Assembly: GCF_918797505.1 (NCBI RefSeq) | Contig: NC_092796.1 | Coordinates: forward strand, 57,070,851-57,134,850 | Source of the DNA: Bemisia tabaci | Lineage: Eukaryota > Arthropoda > Insecta > Hemiptera > Aleyrodidae | Length of the DNA stretch: 64,000 nucleotides | Reading direction: 5' to 3' | In this document: positions 11,401 through 23,100 of the stretch, in pieces | How the letters are laid out: each line of letters starts with the position of its first letter | How positions within the stretch are numbered: the first letter of the stretch is position 1 | The notes under the pieces: generated by a model | Database searches by the model: none | What the model saw: the letters and a program-made list of their open reading frames with translations, nothing else | Told to the model about the DNA's origin: nothing | Made by a program: the position numbers and the translations under genes

Positions 11401-14400
11401 TTTAAAAATAAAATCAGGGACTAACATTATTGGAACAATTCAGTTTTTAGCATTCTCGATACCCTCAGGATGCCCATGCGCTTCATGTATGGAAAATTTA
11501 AAAGTGATACCTAACGTCTGATGCTTAAAACAGAACCACAAGAATTGCGAATCATATCGGAAACAATGGCAGCTTTCTCGCAAAATCTTGAAACACACAA
11601 AGGTATTTACTGGGCTTCTACTTTATGTTATTGGCATACGTGAATACCCACCCAATCCTAATCCGACGGTAAGCCGGCCGACGACAAGACCTGTGAAACT
11701 GCTGGCTGCCATCATTAGAGCGTGGCCGAGAGCCATCAAGAAGTAAGACATCTGTACCACTCTCATGCGGCCGAACATGTCTGATAGGGGTCCACTTATG
11801 GCTGATGAGATGCACGTACCAATGGCCGTTGAACTGGCTGAAATTCAGATTACACAACTCAGTTCAAACATTTGAAACAATTGAACTAAAATTTTACAAT
11901 TAGTAACTAATATTTCTGGCTCGTTTCCAAAACTACGTAAGTACGTATAATAGTAGTTCTATGTGCAGACTTGTGATTGTACGGATGAGCCAGCAATTCT
12001 TAATTGCAAAATGTAGTCTAATCGGACGTCACAAATCAGCACTAGCTATCTACGCTGAACCTCTTACAATTAGATGAATGGAGGCTCAATTTGGGGTGAT
12101 TCTATGCACAAGATCTAGCGTAAATTGGAACATGCGCGTTAAATATTAACAGCGCAGGAGGTGGCCTTCGGCAGATTTAAACCGTCATCTCTTCCAACAT
12201 GTTCGTAAATGTATCTGTTTGACTAAACGATTCCAAGCAAGAATTTAATTTAACAAAATGCATCTATCTATTAATATCATTCATTTAAATTAAATTCATT
12301 CATTCATTCATTTTTGCTGGTCTTTGGCTCCTCATCGAGCCTCCCTATTTTTCTTATGTATTCCTCTTCAACAAATAAACTATTGGACTTAAAATCCTTA
12401 TTTCAAAACTATCGAGTAGATAGTTCTGCACTGTCTAGTGGCGTAAAGTTGTGTAAAATATTACGAAATCTACATTAAATTTGTAAAAAGAAATTTTTGA
12501 TTGGTTGCAGTGGAACGAGAGAGTAAGTTAGTAAGCTAGTTACTTCGTTAGTTAGTTAGAGACAAAAAATAATAAAATAAAACATGTATGAAAAATAATT
12601 TTTGCCAACATTCCTTTCCTGTTGATTTCCCTCCCATTCTGTTTCTGTTTATTAATGCCTTTGGTACGGTCTCTGATGTTTTTACCTGTTCGTATTCTTT
12701 CGTACATATCTGTAAGTTGAGGAGAGCGGACGAACTAGGTTATGAGGGAGGGAAAATTCAAATGCACAGAAATTTACGAGGCGGAAAGATAGCTTCATAA
12801 CTTCTGAAAGTTTATGATGTTTGGTGAAGTTTTATGTGATAGAGACCCATCTTCAGATTGAAGGGGCCTCAAAAGAGTAACCGTTCTTTTGCAGTAAGCT
12901 TTATAAATGATTAAAGACATTGATATCACGCATCGAAGAATACGGCATGTGACGTCATCCATCATGGTTGTGCATGCCATGGTTTCTTCCAACTTGGGTT
13001 GTGTAAAATACGGATATAAGATCAACGTGGAAAAAACCATGGTTTGCACTACTGCGGTGAACGAAGTGTTCCTCGATGAGCGATAGATTCGTTAAATATT
13101 GGGCAAATTTTGCAGGGAGTTTGCGTGCTTTATATTGATGAAATGAAGACTGACCTATCCAAGTTGCCTGTTCCATATCAATAGGTATCGAGCTGTCCTT
13201 ATCCAACAGTTGCGGCAGCATCCCAGCGGATTGGCCCATTATTGCTCCTCCAACAATGTGAAGCGGATATATACATGCGGAGAGAAGAAACTGTATAGAT
13301 AATAAAAAAGCAAGATCTATGATTGTAATTAATTATTTTACGAAAATTGTGAAATCTTCCTCTCTTTCAATGAGAGCCCCATTATGCATTTCAGCAGAAA
13401 CTAGGTTTCAACCCAGTTTCTAATCATATTGTTGGATATCCTGTGGGTGCATGCCCAACATTTGAATCATTTCATTGTTTGTTTGTGCGATGCGTATCAG
13501 AATATTTAAGATTTCTTGATGATGAACACACTTTGTTTAAAGCACAAAAATGAAATTTATTTTCATGACAGCACGTAAACATGGAATCATAGTACTTAAC
13601 AAATTCAATCGCTAATCTTTTATTTTATATCTACTCTTATCTATGCACTTGACTTTGACAATTTCCATTTGCTTGAGCTCACCTCTGAGACTAATATACC
13701 TAACATCAGCGCCAGGTATCGCGAAGCTTAAAGTCCAGCATGTAAATTATGCAATATCAAGTAAATGCATGTATTAATGATAGCATTAGTGCCATTGTCA
13801 AACATGTGAATGAATTTATTTTTCCTCGGTTATTTATTACGAACTGTTGTTGTTTATTCTCTCGAAACAACAGATACGACGACGTGATACGATAACGTTT
13901 TGAAAATTTCGAGGCAAAATTTTTATTTCTAAATTACAAAAACCAAACAGATTCAATCTTTCTATTTTGGTGCCTGATTCATATTACTGTGGTGCACTAC
14001 ACCCATCATATAGGAGTGCGTTTAGGTTTTTCTTCCATTTATTCAGATCCGTTAATCCGTAAAACCAATAAATCTACTTTAAGTGGACCAAAAAAAAATT
14101 CTAAATTTTTCATCCTCTTCCTCCCTACCTTCGCTCCCTACTCCAGCCTTGCATTGAAAATAGCAAACGTCAGATCGGACGCATTAACATTTCGAAAATA
14201 TCTAAAATCACACGTGCGCACGTTACAGATAAAGTTAGTGTGATACAGAACATAAGGAACCAACGAAATTTTACCTCCGAGATCAATGCTTGATCGACAC
14301 TCAGGTAATAGATATCTCAATTCTAATTAAAAAGCAATTGCAACTGATCTAAAACTTTTAGATTTTACGTGGATCTAAATCAGCTTTAAGTTACAAACAT

Positions 14401-14619
14401 ATTAATCGAGTATCAATAATGCTACACATAATAGTATAGATTTAAATGTGATGTCTTGGCATGTATCACATGGCTGCAGTTAAGAGATGAATCACTTCGA
14501 CATTAAGTAAAACAAAAGTCCTGTTTTTCCGTTTAAATTTTTTACTAATATGAAATATATCGAAAGTTACATACTGGTCTAATGAAACCCTCCGAAACCG
14601 GTAGCTTATCTGCCTCCAT
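5258..14619 (-). CDS. Facilitated trehalose/sugar transporter (Tret1-like, MFS), gene A
   Basis: Six coding exons on the minus strand: 14575-14619, 13155-13290, 11652-11837, 9225-9724, 7039-7317 and 5258-5494. All are bounded by GT/AG with matching phases, giving 1383 nt and 460 residues. Twelve hydrophobic segments can be followed in order. Sugar-porter hallmarks are visible: an EQATWIA stretch before TM2, SGPLSDMFGRMR between TM2 and TM3, IYVSETVPAALRG around TM4-5, LQNMAGFYIVI in TM7, PWTMPFEIFP after TM10 and THRRTLDEIEAEFAG at the end. The family moves trehalose or hexoses down a gradient at the plasma membrane; substrate cannot be read from sequence. Several motifs are diverged: GRM for GRR, YETPVWL for PESPRWL, VETHR for PETKG. 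It lies 2.3 kb downstream of paralog B in the same orientation, so tandem duplication is the likely origin. Confidence 0.88.
5563..5815. repeat. MITE family R5, copy 1
   Basis: Terminal inverted repeats: GGACCG at the left, CGCGGTCC at the right, with AACCAAGCCTCATCAG mirrored by CTGATGTGACTTGGTT. It lies in the last intron of gene A, 68 bp from the final exon. Relatives are at 8599-8852 and 50654-50910. Confidence 0.6.
5816..7038. other. Last intron of gene A, remaining sequence
   Basis: Beyond the MITE and the 21 bp repeat I see no exon or RNA gene. A 139-codon plus-strand frame at 6610-7029 runs through the tandem repeat and is not credible as a gene. Confidence 0.5.
6738..6822. repeat. 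21 bp tandem repeat
   Basis: Four copies of CAGCCTTGCAACTTTAGGGT plus C with small changes, the first and last decayed. It sits in the final intron of gene A, 217 bp beyond exon 5. Confidence 0.75.
7039..7317 (-). CDS. Gene A coding exon 5 (TM8-TM10)
   Basis: 279 nt, phase 0 on both sides. It starts VTVGIAVVRL right after a CCAG acceptor and ends in IFPMK at donor GTAAAC. It encodes TM8, the MRHARRR cytoplasmic loop, TM9, TM10 and the PWTMPFEIFP signature. The reading frame runs on past the donor into the intron, but homology ends at the lysine. Confidence 0.9.
7396..7541. repeat. MITE family R2, copy 1
   Basis: GGACCGCATTTTGCAATTTG at the left is mirrored by CAAATTGTAAAATGTAGCCC at the right, each followed by GGAACTATAAATT / AATTTATAGTTCC. 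R2 is the commonest element of the window. Confidence 0.65.
7816..7961. repeat. MITE family R2, copy 2
   Basis: ATTGGACTATACATTTTGCA at the left is mirrored by TGCAAAACGAAGTCCGAT at the right. The small plus-strand frame over it is not a gene. Confidence 0.6.
8599..8852. repeat. MITE family R5, copy 2
   Basis: GGACTGCATTTAGCAGAAAG at the left end, and CCGATGTGGCTTACCTCC then TTTCTGCTTAGAG at the right. The interior AAATCCGCACAGCCG and AAATTGCC words are shared with the other R5 copies. It lies in the intron between gene A exons 4 and 5. Confidence 0.6.
9225..9724 (-). CDS. Gene A coding exon 4 (TM4-TM7)
   Basis: 500 nt from acceptor TTGCAG to donor GTAAGC. It encodes the end of TM4, TM5, TM6, the charged central loop (LEAKLKELQDAAENK) and the whole of TM7. 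In paralog B this stretch is cut by an intron before TM7, so the A exon is 105 nt longer. Confidence 0.92.
9749..10006. repeat. MITE family R7, intact copy
   Basis: CGTGCTAGGGAAAGACGCCG at the left, and GTTCATACGGCGTTCTTCCT near the right end as its reverse. It begins 24 bp upstream of the gene A exon 4 acceptor. Confidence 0.6.
10020..10345. repeat. Dispersed repeat R10, copy 1
   Basis: Shares ordered blocks with 20290-20590: CACGGATTCCTCCGCGA, ATCCAGAACGATTTAT, TGCATAAATTCACTCATTTT and a GGCTGC...AAGCCCTC end. The copies sit in non-equivalent introns of A and B, so this is a dispersed element rather than a trace of the gene duplication. Confidence 0.5.
10865..11095. repeat. 76 bp tandem repeat, three copies
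   Basis: Units begin GGCGTTCTRAG at 10865, 10941 and 11017. Each carries TTGGGTCACGCAACTAAACT and a short CCGG-AAGCGGGA stem, ending TATCGCCAGATTTGAA. A decayed fourth start follows. It lies in gene A intron 3. Confidence 0.85.
11096..11651. other. Rest of gene A intron 3
   Basis: No exon, RNA gene or clear repeat seen. Confidence 0.4.
11652..11837 (-). CDS. Gene A coding exon 3 (TM2-TM4)
   Basis: 186 nt between TTTCAG and donor GTGGGT, phase 1 to phase 1. It holds TM2, the SGPLSDMFGRMR loop, TM3 and the GRLTVGLGLG part of TM4. It has exactly the length and phase of the paralog B exon 25914-26099. Confidence 0.88.
11885..12023. repeat. MITE family R2, copy 3
   Basis: AATTTTACAATTAGTAACTA and TATTTCTGGCTC at the left are mirrored by GAGCCAGCAATTCTTAATTG and CAAAATGTAGTC at the right. 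It lies 48 bp upstream of the gene A exon 3 acceptor. Confidence 0.6.
12024..13154. other. Gene A intron 2, remaining sequence
   Basis: Contains an (ATTC)n run at about 12285-12320 and a (GTTA)n run at about 12528-12560. A weak palindrome lies around 12950-13060 (GACGTCATCCATCATGGT against ACCATGGTTTGCAC). No exon recognised. Confidence 0.4.
13155..13290 (-). CDS. Gene A coding exon 2 (TM1)
   Basis: The acceptor is ATACAG. The exon reads FLLSACIYPLHIVGGAIMGQ, then a loop ending in EQATWI, and leaves in phase 1 at donor GTCAGT. It encodes TM1 and the conserved pre-TM2 loop, and is collinear with the paralog B exon at 26713-26847. Confidence 0.85.
13291..14574. other. Gene A intron 1
   Basis: AT-rich, no exon or structured element recognised; it includes a minor palindromic word at 14207-14223 (CACACGTGCGCACGTTA). 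Confidence 0.4.
14575..14619 (-). CDS. Gene A coding exon 1
   Basis: Fifteen codons, beginning ME and ending FIRP, followed by the donor GTATGT. The start and the Arg-Pro before the intron match exon 1 of paralog B (ME...LRP), which supports this short cytoplasmic N-terminus. Phase 0 into exon 2. Confidence 0.7.
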
Positions 14620-15200
14620 TCCTTGAATGATCACTATATGCTCCAGGACACCAATAATTAAAAACTACTTCAAATTCTGTTCTCCAAAGCGAATAACCAT
14701 GTCGTCGTGTTTGTCAGGCGCCGCGAGTTTACGAGAAGATCGTTTGTGAGACTGTTTTGGGTTTCATATTAATTGACCAGACATTGTAGCACGATCGATC
14801 GACGAAAAAATAGTTTGATGACGATACCTTTTTATCTTCACAACTTCATGTAGATCGATGTTGTGGCTGTTATCGCACAAACAGTTCGCTGGTAACCATA
14901 GTCGGATCTAAGAGGGGGCGTATGGGGCGTACCCCTCTTGCCCCCCGTTCGCCCAAAAAAGAATAAAGAAGAAGGAAGTAAGAAAAAAGAAAGGAATTGA
15001 GGAAATGAGGTGGAACGCTTATATTTTCAGTCATGACAAAATTAACTCAAACTGCACATTAGATGCTTTTAAATTTCGAAAATTGTCTGGCCGCAGCCCC
15101 CCCCCCCTACCCTATTCTGCCCCTCCACCCCTTGGAAAAATCTAGATCAATATATGCTGGTACCGAAACCCTTTCAAAACTCTCGGAAAAATATCGCATC
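14620..15200. other. Upstream region of gene A
   Basis: Any promoter of gene A should lie between here and the end of gene B at 16928. The GGGGGCGTATGGGGCGTACC block near 14914 recurs in part at about 2829 and is a repeat, not a recognised promoter. No TATA box could be assigned. Confidence 0.3.
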
Positions 15201-15650
15201 TTTAAGGTGATTCGATGGACGCCATATTTTGTGTCAGAACGGCATGAGATATATCGCATCAATTGGTTCCATTTTTTCAGCTACCCGTCATTTTTCTCCA
15301 ATTTTGAGATCGCAATTCTGTTGTCAGGAGACTAAAACACTCACTTACCAATTTTAACAAAGAAATTTAACGTAATAAAGGCGTGGTTTTTTTAGAGAGA
15401 AAATATCGCATTCGAGTGCAGTTTCGATATCAGTATCGAATGCAATGTTTTCTCTCTAAAAAAATCACGCCTTTATTACGTTGAATTTCTTTGTTAAAAT
15501 TGGTAAGTGAGTGTTTTAGTCTCCTGACAACAGAATTGCGATCTCAAAATTGGAGAAAAATGACGAATAGCTGAAAAAATGGAACCAACTGATGTGATAT
15601 ATAGCATGCCGTTTTGACAAAAAATATGGAGTCCATCGAATCACCTTAAA
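15201..15650. repeat. 450 bp fold-back element
   Basis: Near-complete palindrome. It starts TTTAAGGTGATTCGATGGAC and ends GTCCATCGAATCACCTTAAA; the arms meet near 15430 at TATCAGTATCGA. It lies between genes A and B and has no coding capacity. Confidence 0.8.
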
Positions 15651-16927
15651 TGTAGCTTCTTAAAAAATTTAACGTTGATTAAAATGAATTTCAGAGTTTA
15701 GAAAGTGTTAATCTGCAACAACATAGTAATTCATTAGCATAGTTGTCTATTAATCATGAAGTTAAAATACCTCAGCGTTTAAGAACGTATAACCTTTACA
15801 GTTGAAGTTGCAAAGATGGAGATATTTGCTGTCAAAATTTGTCAGCAACTTACCAGTTTTTACTTGTCTTATCCTTAGTAAATGCCTCCGTCTTAAAATC
15901 GAGGAAATAAAAACATTGTGTAGTTTAATAAAATGATGAAAAAGGAATATGAAAAAGAAATTATTAGAACGTATTGATGAAATTAACTTGCGTTGTTTTT
16001 TATTCCTAATGTGCGTTCATAGTGAATTCAGCTATGCGCTTTTTGAAACCAGAGTTACATTTTTAGGCTTTTTGCCCTTTTTCTTGCGTGAATGTACACG
16101 CGTCACAAACTCGTGTAATAAAAATGAAAAGGAAAACGCAAATGAACATAAACTTAAAATTATATCAACATGTCACGCAGCATGCTGATAACGTAGTTAA
16201 CGTAGTCTATGCTAGTTTGCGTTTTCTTTTTTATATTTTATTTCAAGAGTTATTTTGTTCCAAATAATTTAAGTTCAATTAATTGTACCCATTACGCAAG
16301 AAATAAACTCAACTTTTTTTTAAAAAAATGGCATTTAATACTACAAATTCAAAATGTCTTTACATTTTATCGTTTTCATACAAAAATATAACTTATATGG
16401 AAGTCTGTAAAGTTCATTTGCGATTAAACTATAGTCTATCTTTAGGCGTTAAATGACTATGCGTGGGATTGGTAATTTTACTTTTCTGTTCTAAGCAAAT
16501 ATCACAACTTAAATTCTGAAATGCGCTTGTGGATAGCCTTTAACTTGATGCATTGAGGGTGGCACAGAGATTTCCCCTACAAACTTTACGTAAAGAAGCA
16601 GGTTGGTTTGATCGCAAATTTCAACATTTTGTGGCACTTTTAGCGGACATCTCTCAGGAACAAACCAGAGAAAGGTGAAAAATACAATTAAAAGCAACAC
16701 AGCAAATGTTTAAAGTATGTACAACACATTATTAACAGAAACTCAGATGAATTGAATTTTTGACTTGAGAAAATGTACGACAAATTGCATTTCGAACTAC
16801 TCCCAATTTTTTCCTTTTTTTTTCGAAATGAGACTTTGTGCGTTTCTGTGTCAAACTCGGTCCAACCTGCTAAAAATGCCCCATAAACAGGTACATCATT
16901 GGAAACTTTTGACATCGATCAGAATTG
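15651..16927. other. Region downstream of gene B
   Basis: No exon recognised. It should contain the 3' UTR of gene B and may hold regulatory DNA for gene A. Minus-strand AATAAA candidates exist near 16240, but none can be chosen. Confidence 0.35.
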
Positions 16928-17182
16928 TTACGTTTTCTGTTTCTGTGGTGGTGTGACAATAGGTCGTCCAGCGAACACCGCTTCGATTTCGTCCAATGTT
17001 CGTCGATGAGTTTCGACAAGCATCGATGCTGAAAAGACGCCGAACAATGCTGCTCCTGCTGCGAACAGTAATATCATCCCGTCCAGTTCCAAATTGTCTA
17101 GAAGGACGTTGTAAAGCTTCACTGACACGAACATGACTACGTGCATGGCGCAAAAGCACACACCACACATCATTCCCCGAAT
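16928..17182 (-). CDS. Gene B last coding exon (TM11-TM12)
   Basis: 255 nt after TTCGCAG. It starts IRGMMCGVCFCAMHVVMF and ends with VETHRRTLDEIEAVFAG, a short PIVTPPQKQKT tail and TGA. The tail is six residues longer than that of gene A. Confidence 0.92.
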   Translation of the reverse strand: MRGMMCGVCFCAMHVVMFVSVKLYNVLLDNLELDGMILLFAAGAALFGVFSASMLVETHRRTLDEIEAVFAGRPIVTPPQKQKT

Positions 17183-20100
17183 CTGCGAAGAAGAGAGCAT
17201 TCTTTTCACTGATTGATTCTATTAAAGAAGAGATCAACCCAAACACACAAGCTAGTTTTTTATGTTTTTATTTTTTTTTCTTTAATGAAATTTTGACAGT
17301 GAAGTTTTCGGCCAAAGGGAGATAAATTTGGTTGGCTAAATCATTATTTAGTTTCTGTGACCAAAAGCTTTAGTTACCGGTTCAAAAAAAAAATGTGAGA
17401 TTCAACATGAGCCAAACTTCATTTCCCCGTGTATAGAATTAACTCGTTTCTCGCATAAATGTGATCATAAAAAAGATTAAAAGACAAATAAAGGTTCAAA
17501 AATTCAGGAAGGTGGATTGTTCCATATTTCTTTATCATACTATCAACTACAATCCAAATGCCTCTTCTGGACTTTAAGCAAAGCCTTCGCTGTCAATATG
17601 AGATTTTCATTATTGTGATTGGATCTTCTTATTCTTAAGTTTTACCAAAATATCATTAGTCACACCAGAATATTTATTACTTTGGGCATTGCGCATCATG
17701 TTGATTGATCATGTAACATTCCTGTACAAGTTGCATTCCCTTGACTAACGAATAGTCTGTATTTTGACGTGATAATAATATTACAACCTGAGTTTGCGTA
17801 TGGTCGGCGTTCAGAATTGAAGGCGATTTTAACACGCTGCTGTATAGGGAATGCCTTAAGAAGTGACCTCTCAAGCGCATGAATCTATAATCGTAAACCA
17901 CAGACTAGAGCTGCATGTAATCTAAATATAACGTTTCTGATATTGTTTATTCCGTGTTTTCATCGCTTTATTCCTTCTCTATTTCTTTCTGAGAAAGTCG
18001 ACTTCGGGAAATTCTCAAAATTTTGGGCTTAAAGTTACATAACATTTCTTACTAATTAATACCTTGTCGTGTGCATTATTTATAGTTCCATCTATGAATG
18101 GAGATTTAACACAGTTTTAAAACTTTTGAGAAGACCTTTAAACTATTTCCTATACCGATGACCAAAGTGCAAAATCGCACGTATCTCCGTTTGCAACGTT
18201 GTAGACTTCCTGTCATACTTCATTTTTTCCTTAGAAAACGAGTCAACGTAATTTCTTGAAATCCTTTTTGATTTTTCTTCCATGATAACAAAATATTCTG
18301 TAATTTCAAGCTATGAAGTTGGCTTCTTTTTTTCGGAAATTTTGAAACATCTCAAAGGAGATAAGTGGTTTCGCACTTTGGCCATCGATACCTAAAATCG
18401 AAAAAATATAACAAATCGTCCTAGCTTTGATGCACGTAATTTTATTCACTGCATTATGCGTCCATTTTATTGAGAATGGAGTTCTTGCATGCATGTGTCC
18501 GGAATTTGCGATTTAAGTATTGAAACCTAGGTAAAATTTCGTGAAAAACACGATTGCTTTCCCCGAAACAAACTTCAAAGCTCAAAAAAAGCTTTCAAAG
18601 TTGAGGCTGTAATGGAGGGGATATCCCACGCTACCCTGAGAGTCCACAAAACAACAAGCTCTGACAAACTCTCTATTCAATGATAGGGAACAAAGGCATT
18701 AACAGGATTGCACCTAAGTTGGGGGACTTCAAAACTGAAAACCCAGCAACCCTGCTTATTTCCTCCCTACATCTGGATAGAGACTTTGTCTTGATATAAA
18801 GGTGGACTTTCAGGGTAGCGAAGGATATCCCCGCCATTACGGCTCACTTTAAGAGCTTTTTGGAGCTTTGGAGTTGATTTCAGAGAAAATTAATGGCACC
18901 ATCGTGTTTCTCGCGAAATTTTACGCAAGAAAAACAGTACTTAAATTGCGAATCCCTGACATATGCAAGAGCTTCGATCCCTGATCCCCATTCCCATCCT
19001 AATATTCGAAAACCCTCCTCTCTTGGAGGAGCTTTGGAGTTGATTGAGAAAACCAGTGACACCATCCTGTTCCTCGCATTTAACATTTGAACCAGTGCTT
19101 AAATCACAAACTCGCGACACATGCAAGAGCTTCACTGGGTCTCAACCATGAATGATGGACCACTAGACAAGGTACGAATTTCGGCATTCTGATACAAGTT
19201 TCTTAACCAAAATTTCACGCAGAGAACGATACGCACAACGAAAATTACCGAAATCAACTCCTTACGAAGATATTTAATGATTCTTGATGCGTGAATTCAA
19301 ACCACCCGCTCATGAAAACTCAATGCTCTACGTGATTCACATCAAGCGCTAAACGTTATCATGAACGTCTCTGCGATAAAAAAATCTGGCAACCTCAATC
19401 TTGACACTTTAGCTCAGCTATAGCAAATTACTTATAGTTTAAAAAACACATGGTGGGAAATGAACATTGCTCGATTAAGAAGCTTGCTGAAACCGTTGTA
19501 GTGCGCGATTTGACTCACGTAGAGCTTTGAGTTTCTTGTGAGCGGGCAGTTCAAATTCCTCTTAACCAATGTAAAATAAAAATGTTAATATCTCTGTTAG
19601 GAGATGGTTTCAGTAATTTTCGTTGCGCGAATCGTTTTCTACGTGAAATTCTGGTTAAGATACATGTATCAGAATGCTTAAATTCGTACCGTGTCTAGTG
19701 GTCCATTATTGAAATTCGCAAGTGGCCCTTACCTTAATGGGAAACATCTCATATGGCATGGTCCAGGGCATGGGGAATATGCCGAGCGTCATGGTGAGGA
19801 CGTAGAGGAGGAAAAGGGCGATCAGGATCCAATTATTCTCGGCCAAGAACTTGACTCGATCCCCCAACTTGAGAATGGCGTAGATGGCCAGGAGAACGAC
19901 GGCGGTGGAGAAGCCGGAGAAGGCCCCGATGAACTTGCGCCCGGCGTGACGCATCCAGGCCGACGCCACCGAGATCCCGACGAGCCGCACCACCGCGATC
20001 AGGACGGTCACCTCCAGCGGCCCGATCGTCGAGTGGAACTCCGACATGAACTGCACCGTGTAGTAGATCACGATGTAGAACCCGGCGATGTTCTGCAGCA

Positions 20101-23100
20101 CCGACATGGCCAGCACCTAAACAAAATGGTTTTGTGTTTTTTGAAATGAGATTATCAAAACGGTCACATCCGAAGAAATATGTACGGAAGGAAAAACGTA
20201 GCGTCTAAACCAACCCTCAGTGAAAACAGCTCTAGTGCACAATTGCTCCAAATTCAGCATCAAGTGATAGAGTACTGTCAGCGAGAGTATAGATAGATGT
20301 GAAACTCCGAAAATATCAGGCTTCACGATGCCTCCGCGAATAAAGTTAGGCCAGAAATGCAGCAACCTACGAATTTCAATATCCAGAACGATTATTTATA
20401 CAATTGTTACGAACCATCGTTAAAAACACGTATTTGACTAGTATTGCATAAATTACTCATTTTTGGGAAGAACGCTGATGTGGCTTGCTTAGCCATTTCG
20501 TTAGAATTGGAATCTACAGACTGCAGTGAAATATGTGCGTCAGAAGTGGTTAGAGGGTGGCTGCACTCTTAGACCAAGCCCTCAGGTGAAAACAGGCTTC
20601 TAGTACACAATTTACTCCAAATTCAGCATCAAGGCGACCAAATTCCTCCGCTGAGCAGATGAAACAAGCTCTTTTTGAAAAGGGCCAATGTATTTACGAC
20701 TCCTTTGACTAACACTTACTAATAATTGCCTTTCCTGCATAAACATGTTTAACAATTTAAGGATAGCAACAATTTTTGTTTCATGGCCTCGATAAGTTAT
20801 CCAATTCAACTCTGATCAAAATAGAACATTTGATGACTGTGAGTCACCATGCAACATTCTGTTTTGATCAACAAGGAGTGTCGCCATTCATCATTCCTTT
20901 ATTGCCACACGGGACATTCTGCTTAGTTTCTCATTCGAAAATAAAGCGAAGTAACGATTTTAGGACTGATGACCCCTGACACTTAGATAGGAATGGGTCA
21001 GTTGCGCTGGTCACAGAATCGTATTGTAATGCTCAATTCTTGTAGATTAGTAAAAAATATTGAGAACTGTCAAAACAGCAACTAGTTCTACGTCCAATAT
21101 TAACGGAGAAATCGCGCTTTGACAAATTCGGCATATGACGTCATCCACCGCAGTATGACCGCAGTTCATCAGTCAGTATGACGCACATTTGCACTGGTTA
21201 AAATCAACGTGAAAACCGGATGAAAGCAGGGTGGAAGAGACCAAAGGTGTCACTATACCGCACTGGATGACGTCATTAAACTCGACTTTTCAAAGGGCGA
21301 TATCTCTGTTAATCTTGAACTTACAATTGCTGTTTGGGCGGATTCATTTTTAGCTGATCTACAAGAATCAAGCATCAAAATACGATTCTGTCACCATTTA
21401 GAAGGAGGTAGCAACAAATTGATTTTAGAAAAAGATACCTGCATGAAAGGCTTCCAGACGGTGGGTTCGATGAAAATTCGAAGGTTGAAGCTAGTCGTGG
21501 GCTCATTTTTGGCCGTTTCTTGTAGCTCCTTCAGCTTGATCTCAACGTTGGCCGCGTTATCCTCAATCCGTCGGAGACTCTTCTGAGCGGCCTCGAGCTT
21601 TCCATTCCGGACGAGCCAGGCCGGCGAATCGTGGAGGAAGAAAGTGAGAACGAGCCCTGCGGTGGCCATGAGACAAGTGGCCCCTGCAGCGTAGACCCAC
21701 GGGAAGTAGCCGCCCAGGGAGTAGATGTAAACCAGACCCAGAGAGGACATCAGGGCGTTCAGGGACAGGAACAATCCGCGGTAAGCCGGTGGCGCCGTCT
21801 CTGAGACGTAGACGAACGCTGGAAAATTGCAGCCTACAACAATGCAACCCAAAGATCTTTAGCCTCTCATCCTACGAACAGAATGAAAATTGCGTTAAGA
21901 ATTTCTGCAAGTCAAAGATTTTTCGGAATGCACTTGAACGTATTTCTGCCAAACGGAACTATGTGCATTAAAACATGAGCCCAGAGATCTTTAAGAATAT
22001 ATGCTTAACAGAGCTCATGTCATTATTCACATAGTAACGTTTGGCAGAAATGCGTCCACTTAAGCATTTCTTATTTATATCATTCGGATTTTTCGGGAGC
22101 GACGTACTATTGTGCTAAGGAAAAACGTCGTATAAACACTCGAACATGTCAAATTTATCCCGGTAAAATATTGATATTTGATGCAAATTGTGAGTATTCT
22201 TACTTGAACTTTGCAGATACTCTACATTGAATATTCCGAATTATATCCTCTGAAAAATTTAAAGAAGAATATTCGCAAATTCTCCAAAAATCCATGTTTT
22301 CTAATATGGAAGTTGCAATTTTGACAAGTTTCGTTGACAATTTTGGAAAGAAATTCTGTGCCGGAGTTACAGACTCCGGCACAAAAGACTCCGGTTCTGG
22401 GCGCTGTACAGCAGCGCCCAGAAAACCCGAGAGATATGAGTGATACAGCAGAATATTTGGTGCAAATTTCAAGCTACAGAGATAGCTTATTTCTCTTTGA
22501 AATAATACGAAAACTCTATTCGACCACGTGGGGGCTTGTGCTGCCTACACTGAAACTGAAGGCGAACTGATATTTCGTAAAAATAACCTCCCTCTGATTG
22601 GTGAAGAGAACTCATTTGTGTGTATACCTACTGAGTGAGCATGTCATTTCGCGATGGCACCACTTATATACGCAGTTTAGTAAAATATGTATTGAGAAGA
22701 AGTATCAAGCAACGTTGTTAAAACTCTGTCTAATTATATTTTCCAAAAATGGCCTGATTATCGTCAGTGCACGAAATTTATTTTATTTTATTTTCAACTG
22801 CAGTATTAAATACTGTTAGTTAAATAATAAGTATCGTATTAGAATACTTATTATACGTCTTTACTTTTAAAACTTTAACTAATATTAAAAATAGTCAATA
22901 GATACCTTAGGTAATTAGGTATGGTGACATTTATTGTATGGTTAATATCAATAAAATTATAAAAAAAAAAAAAAAAATATTTATTTTTGTCACTCTTTCA
23001 CCAGTATTCTCGGAAAATATCACGGAAAATTTCGAGCGACATACTCTAGAAAAGAATATGAGCGGAAACTTTAAACGTCGCAATCAATATTTGTGGTTCG

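Noticed and set aside
19691..20149. 152-codon plus-strand frame rich in Glu, Asp and Gly
   Set aside because: Antisense to gene B exon 5; composition reflects the opposite strand.
10020..20590. R10 similarity as a relic of the A/B gene duplication
   Set aside because: The copies lie in non-equivalent introns (before exon 4 in A, before exon 5 in B), so dispersed insertion explains them better.
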